From Clostridiaceae bacterium (lineage in GTDB: Bacteria > Bacillota > Clostridia > Oscillospirales > Acutalibacteraceae), in assembly GCA_016297645.1 (NCBI GenBank), contig JAEDGF010000085.1, forward strand, positions 1-7,430: DNA of 7,430 nt, written 5' to 3'. The notes under the pieces are model-generated. The model worked only from the letters and a program-made list of their open reading frames with translations, ran no database searches and was not told where the DNA came from. Numbering within the stretch: position 1 is the first letter of the stretch; each line of letters starts with the position of its first letter. The position numbers were made by a program, and so were the translations under genes. Shown here piece after piece: positions 6,321 to 7,430 of this stretch.

Positions 6321-7352
6321 TCAGTCGTCAAGTCTGACTTTAATAGTAAAATCATCGTCAAAATTAAAGTCAGGGACAAAACCGCCGCCCTGTCCGCCGT
6401 TGGTGGGGGTGTCGGTCTGTGCGTCGTCCGTGCCGTCCTCCGTGTCGGGAACGGGTACTGTGTCCTCATCCATGTCGAAATCATCTTCGGAACCGTTATC
6501 GAAATCGGCGAAAAGCGGAACCTTCACATCTTCACCGTTTATCGACTCAAATTCGTCAGTGATCTCGTTTTCAAGGTCGTCTGCGGCGAACGAACCGAAT
6601 CTACCGCCGACGACAGCCGCGTCTATTATACCGTTGAAGTCGTCGTCATCACCGGGCAGCACGGCATTGAACGGGTCATCCGCCCTTGTCTTTTCATTGT
6701 TTTGCGGCTTTTCATCGACAAAGACGGGAGTGTTTTCTCTGTCTGCCCTTACACCGCTTTTTATCGGAGGAATGTCCGTTTTTGCCGCCTCGCGCACGGG
6801 GGCTTCATCTGATGCCCCGTTGTCGGCAGATACATTTTCGTCCGAGAAAATCTGTTCAACCCGTGAGGGTGCCGAAGAAGCAAGCTCCTCTTCAAACGAT
6901 TCCAACGAATGCTTTATTCCGTTTACGGTTTCAAGTACAGCCGACACTTCACCCGAGCATCTGTCGAGAAACGCCGAGAGCATTTCGGATATCCTGCCTG
7001 CGGACAAAACCGCAGCACCGGCTTTTTCGGACGCGTCGGCGAAAACCTCGCTCGTGCGGGCTTCGGCATCGCGGACAAGTGTTTCCGAAAAACGCTTTGC
7101 GTCGAGCATGGCAGCGCCGAGCTTTGCTTCGGCTTTTTGAGCGACATCACACCTGCTGCACTTCTGCTTCTCCTGTTCAAGATTTTCAAGCGCCTTCGCA
7201 AGCTCGGACTCAGCCGCTTTTTTCTGCGCTTCAAGAGTCTTGATTTCGGAAGAAAGCTCTTCCTTCTCCTTCAAAAGCGACTCAATATATTTGATTACTT
7301 CGTTTCTGTTAAAACCGTTTACAGATGAACGGAATGTAATACCGTCGGACAT
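6321..7352 (-). CDS. DivIVA-domain-like coiled-coil protein with long acidic tail
   Basis: A 343-residue soluble protein. The N-terminus (ITFRSSVNGFNRNEVIKYIESL, 5-26, of which SSVNGFNRNEV is the key part) has the aromatic-glycine-aromatic-x-x-x-E-V pattern of DivIVA/GpsB domains, which bind curved membrane and recruit division or polar proteins. Residues 24-110 are a Lys/Glu/Ala-rich coiled coil, interrupted by CSRC (65-68). A second helical part runs to about 170, with Cys132. From about 170 to the end it is disordered and strongly acidic, with Asp runs near 235-238 and 290-298 and a Gly-rich stretch (319-324), and it closes with a short FTIKVRLDD tail. The ATG at 7352 has GGGGG six bases upstream. 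A longer frame from 7406 is rejected because that start lies inside the promoter. It is the first gene of a pair with pcrA. The family is inferred from pattern, and the exact function is unknown. Confidence 0.8.
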   Translation of the reverse strand: MSDGITFRSSVNGFNRNEVIKYIESLLKEKEELSSEIKTLEAQKKAAESELAKALENLEQEKQKCSRCDVAQKAEAKLGAAMLDAKRFSETLVRDAEARTSEVFADASEKAGAAVLSAGRISEMLSAFLDRCSGEVSAVLETVNGIKHSLESFEEELASSAPSRVEQIFSDENVSADNGASDEAPVREAAKTDIPPIKSGVRADRENTPVFVDEKPQNNEKTRADDPFNAVLPGDDDDFNGIIDAAVVGGRFGSFAADDLENEITDEFESINGEDVKVPLFADFDNGSEDDFDMDEDTVPVPDTEDGTDDAQTDTPTNGGQGGGFVPDFNFDDDFTIKVRLDD

Positions 7353-7358
7353 ACTTAT

Positions 7359-7363
7359 CCCCC
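7359..7363 (-). promoter_or_regulatory. Ribosome binding site fixing the DivIVA-like start
   Basis: Minus-strand GGGGG followed by ATAAGT and then the ATG at 7352 gives an ideal six-base spacing. It selects this start over the one 18 codons upstream. Confidence 0.7.
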
Positions 7364-7383
7364 ATTGGTTCAATATATAATAA

Positions 7384-7412
7384 ATTTTACCACAGTACGC
7401 TTTCAATTACAA
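7384..7412 (-). promoter_or_regulatory. Extended -10 promoter of the DivIVA-like gene and pcrA
   Basis: Minus-strand TTGTAA (7407-7412), 17 bases, then TAAAAT (7384-7389), preceded by TGG, which supplies the TGn extended -10 element. The predicted start is near 7377, leaving a leader of about 25 bases that carries the GGGGG site. pcrA has no separate promoter that I can see in the 29-base gap, so it probably depends on this one. Confidence 0.65.
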
Positions 7413-7430
7413 GCCCTTTGTTTGACCGCG

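Noticed and set aside
6211..7140. A 309-codon serine-rich open frame on the plus strand
   Set aside because: It is antisense to the DivIVA-like gene; the serine richness is the mirror of the Asp/Glu/Ala codons of that gene. The real gene has an RBS and a promoter.
7353..7406. An 18-codon N-terminal extension of the DivIVA-like protein
   Set aside because: Its start codon lies between the -35 and -10 hexamers, so it would not be in the mRNA, and the ATG at 7352 has an ideal ribosome site.
1..7430. Search for CRISPR arrays, tRNA or rRNA genes, insertion sequences, phage or defence genes
   Set aside because: No regular spaced repeats, no cloverleaf, no transposase or integrase motifs and no terminal inverted repeats were seen; nearly all the sequence is taken up by known housekeeping families.

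Overview
The window reads as chromosomal housekeeping DNA from a Gram-positive bacterium. It is most likely an anaerobic member of the Clostridia (Bacillota), in or near the Ruminococcaceae/Oscillospiraceae. The reasons are a PcrA-type helicase with a long insert between motifs I and Ia, a DivIVA-type protein, a SEDS protein ending its core in an S-A-G-G-S-S motif, strong purine-rich ribosome binding sites, sigma-A-like promoters and very cysteine-rich cytosolic enzymes. This placement rests on protein character and gene order, not on a database search.

Layout from left to right. Positions 1-195 hold no convincing gene, only one or two terminator-like hairpins. Positions 196-2491 are a leftward cluster transcribed in the order tsaE, tsaB, rpiB, upp. 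The first three genes overlap by 1-4 bases and are surely co-transcribed; upp follows after a 96-base gap that contains its own good promoter. Positions 2492-2605 are a divergent control region in which a near-consensus rightward promoter and a weaker leftward promoter lie almost on top of each other. Positions 2606-3787 hold a rightward SEDS glycosyltransferase gene (RodA/FtsW family). It meets the leftward pcrA helicase gene (3793-6291) tail to tail with only 5 bases between them, and both stop codons sit inside a 15-base inverted repeat. Upstream of pcrA, on the same strand, is a gene for a DivIVA-like coiled-coil protein with a long acidic tail (6321-7352). It is preceded by an RBS and an extended -10 promoter close to the right edge.

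How the genes fit together. TsaE and TsaB are two parts of the machinery that makes N6-threonylcarbamoyladenosine (t6A) in tRNAs. RpiB makes ribose 5-phosphate, the precursor of PRPP, and Upp uses PRPP to salvage uracil, so the end of that cluster is a short nucleotide-salvage path. The SEDS protein polymerises peptidoglycan, the DivIVA-like protein probably organises a cell pole or division site, and PcrA unwinds DNA and clears obstacles on it.

I found no mobile element, CRISPR array, tRNA, rRNA, phage gene or defence system. I do not see an undescribed system here. The points most worth a second look are the DivIVA-like protein and its pairing with pcrA, the low-complexity linker of PcrA, and the overlapping divergent promoters.
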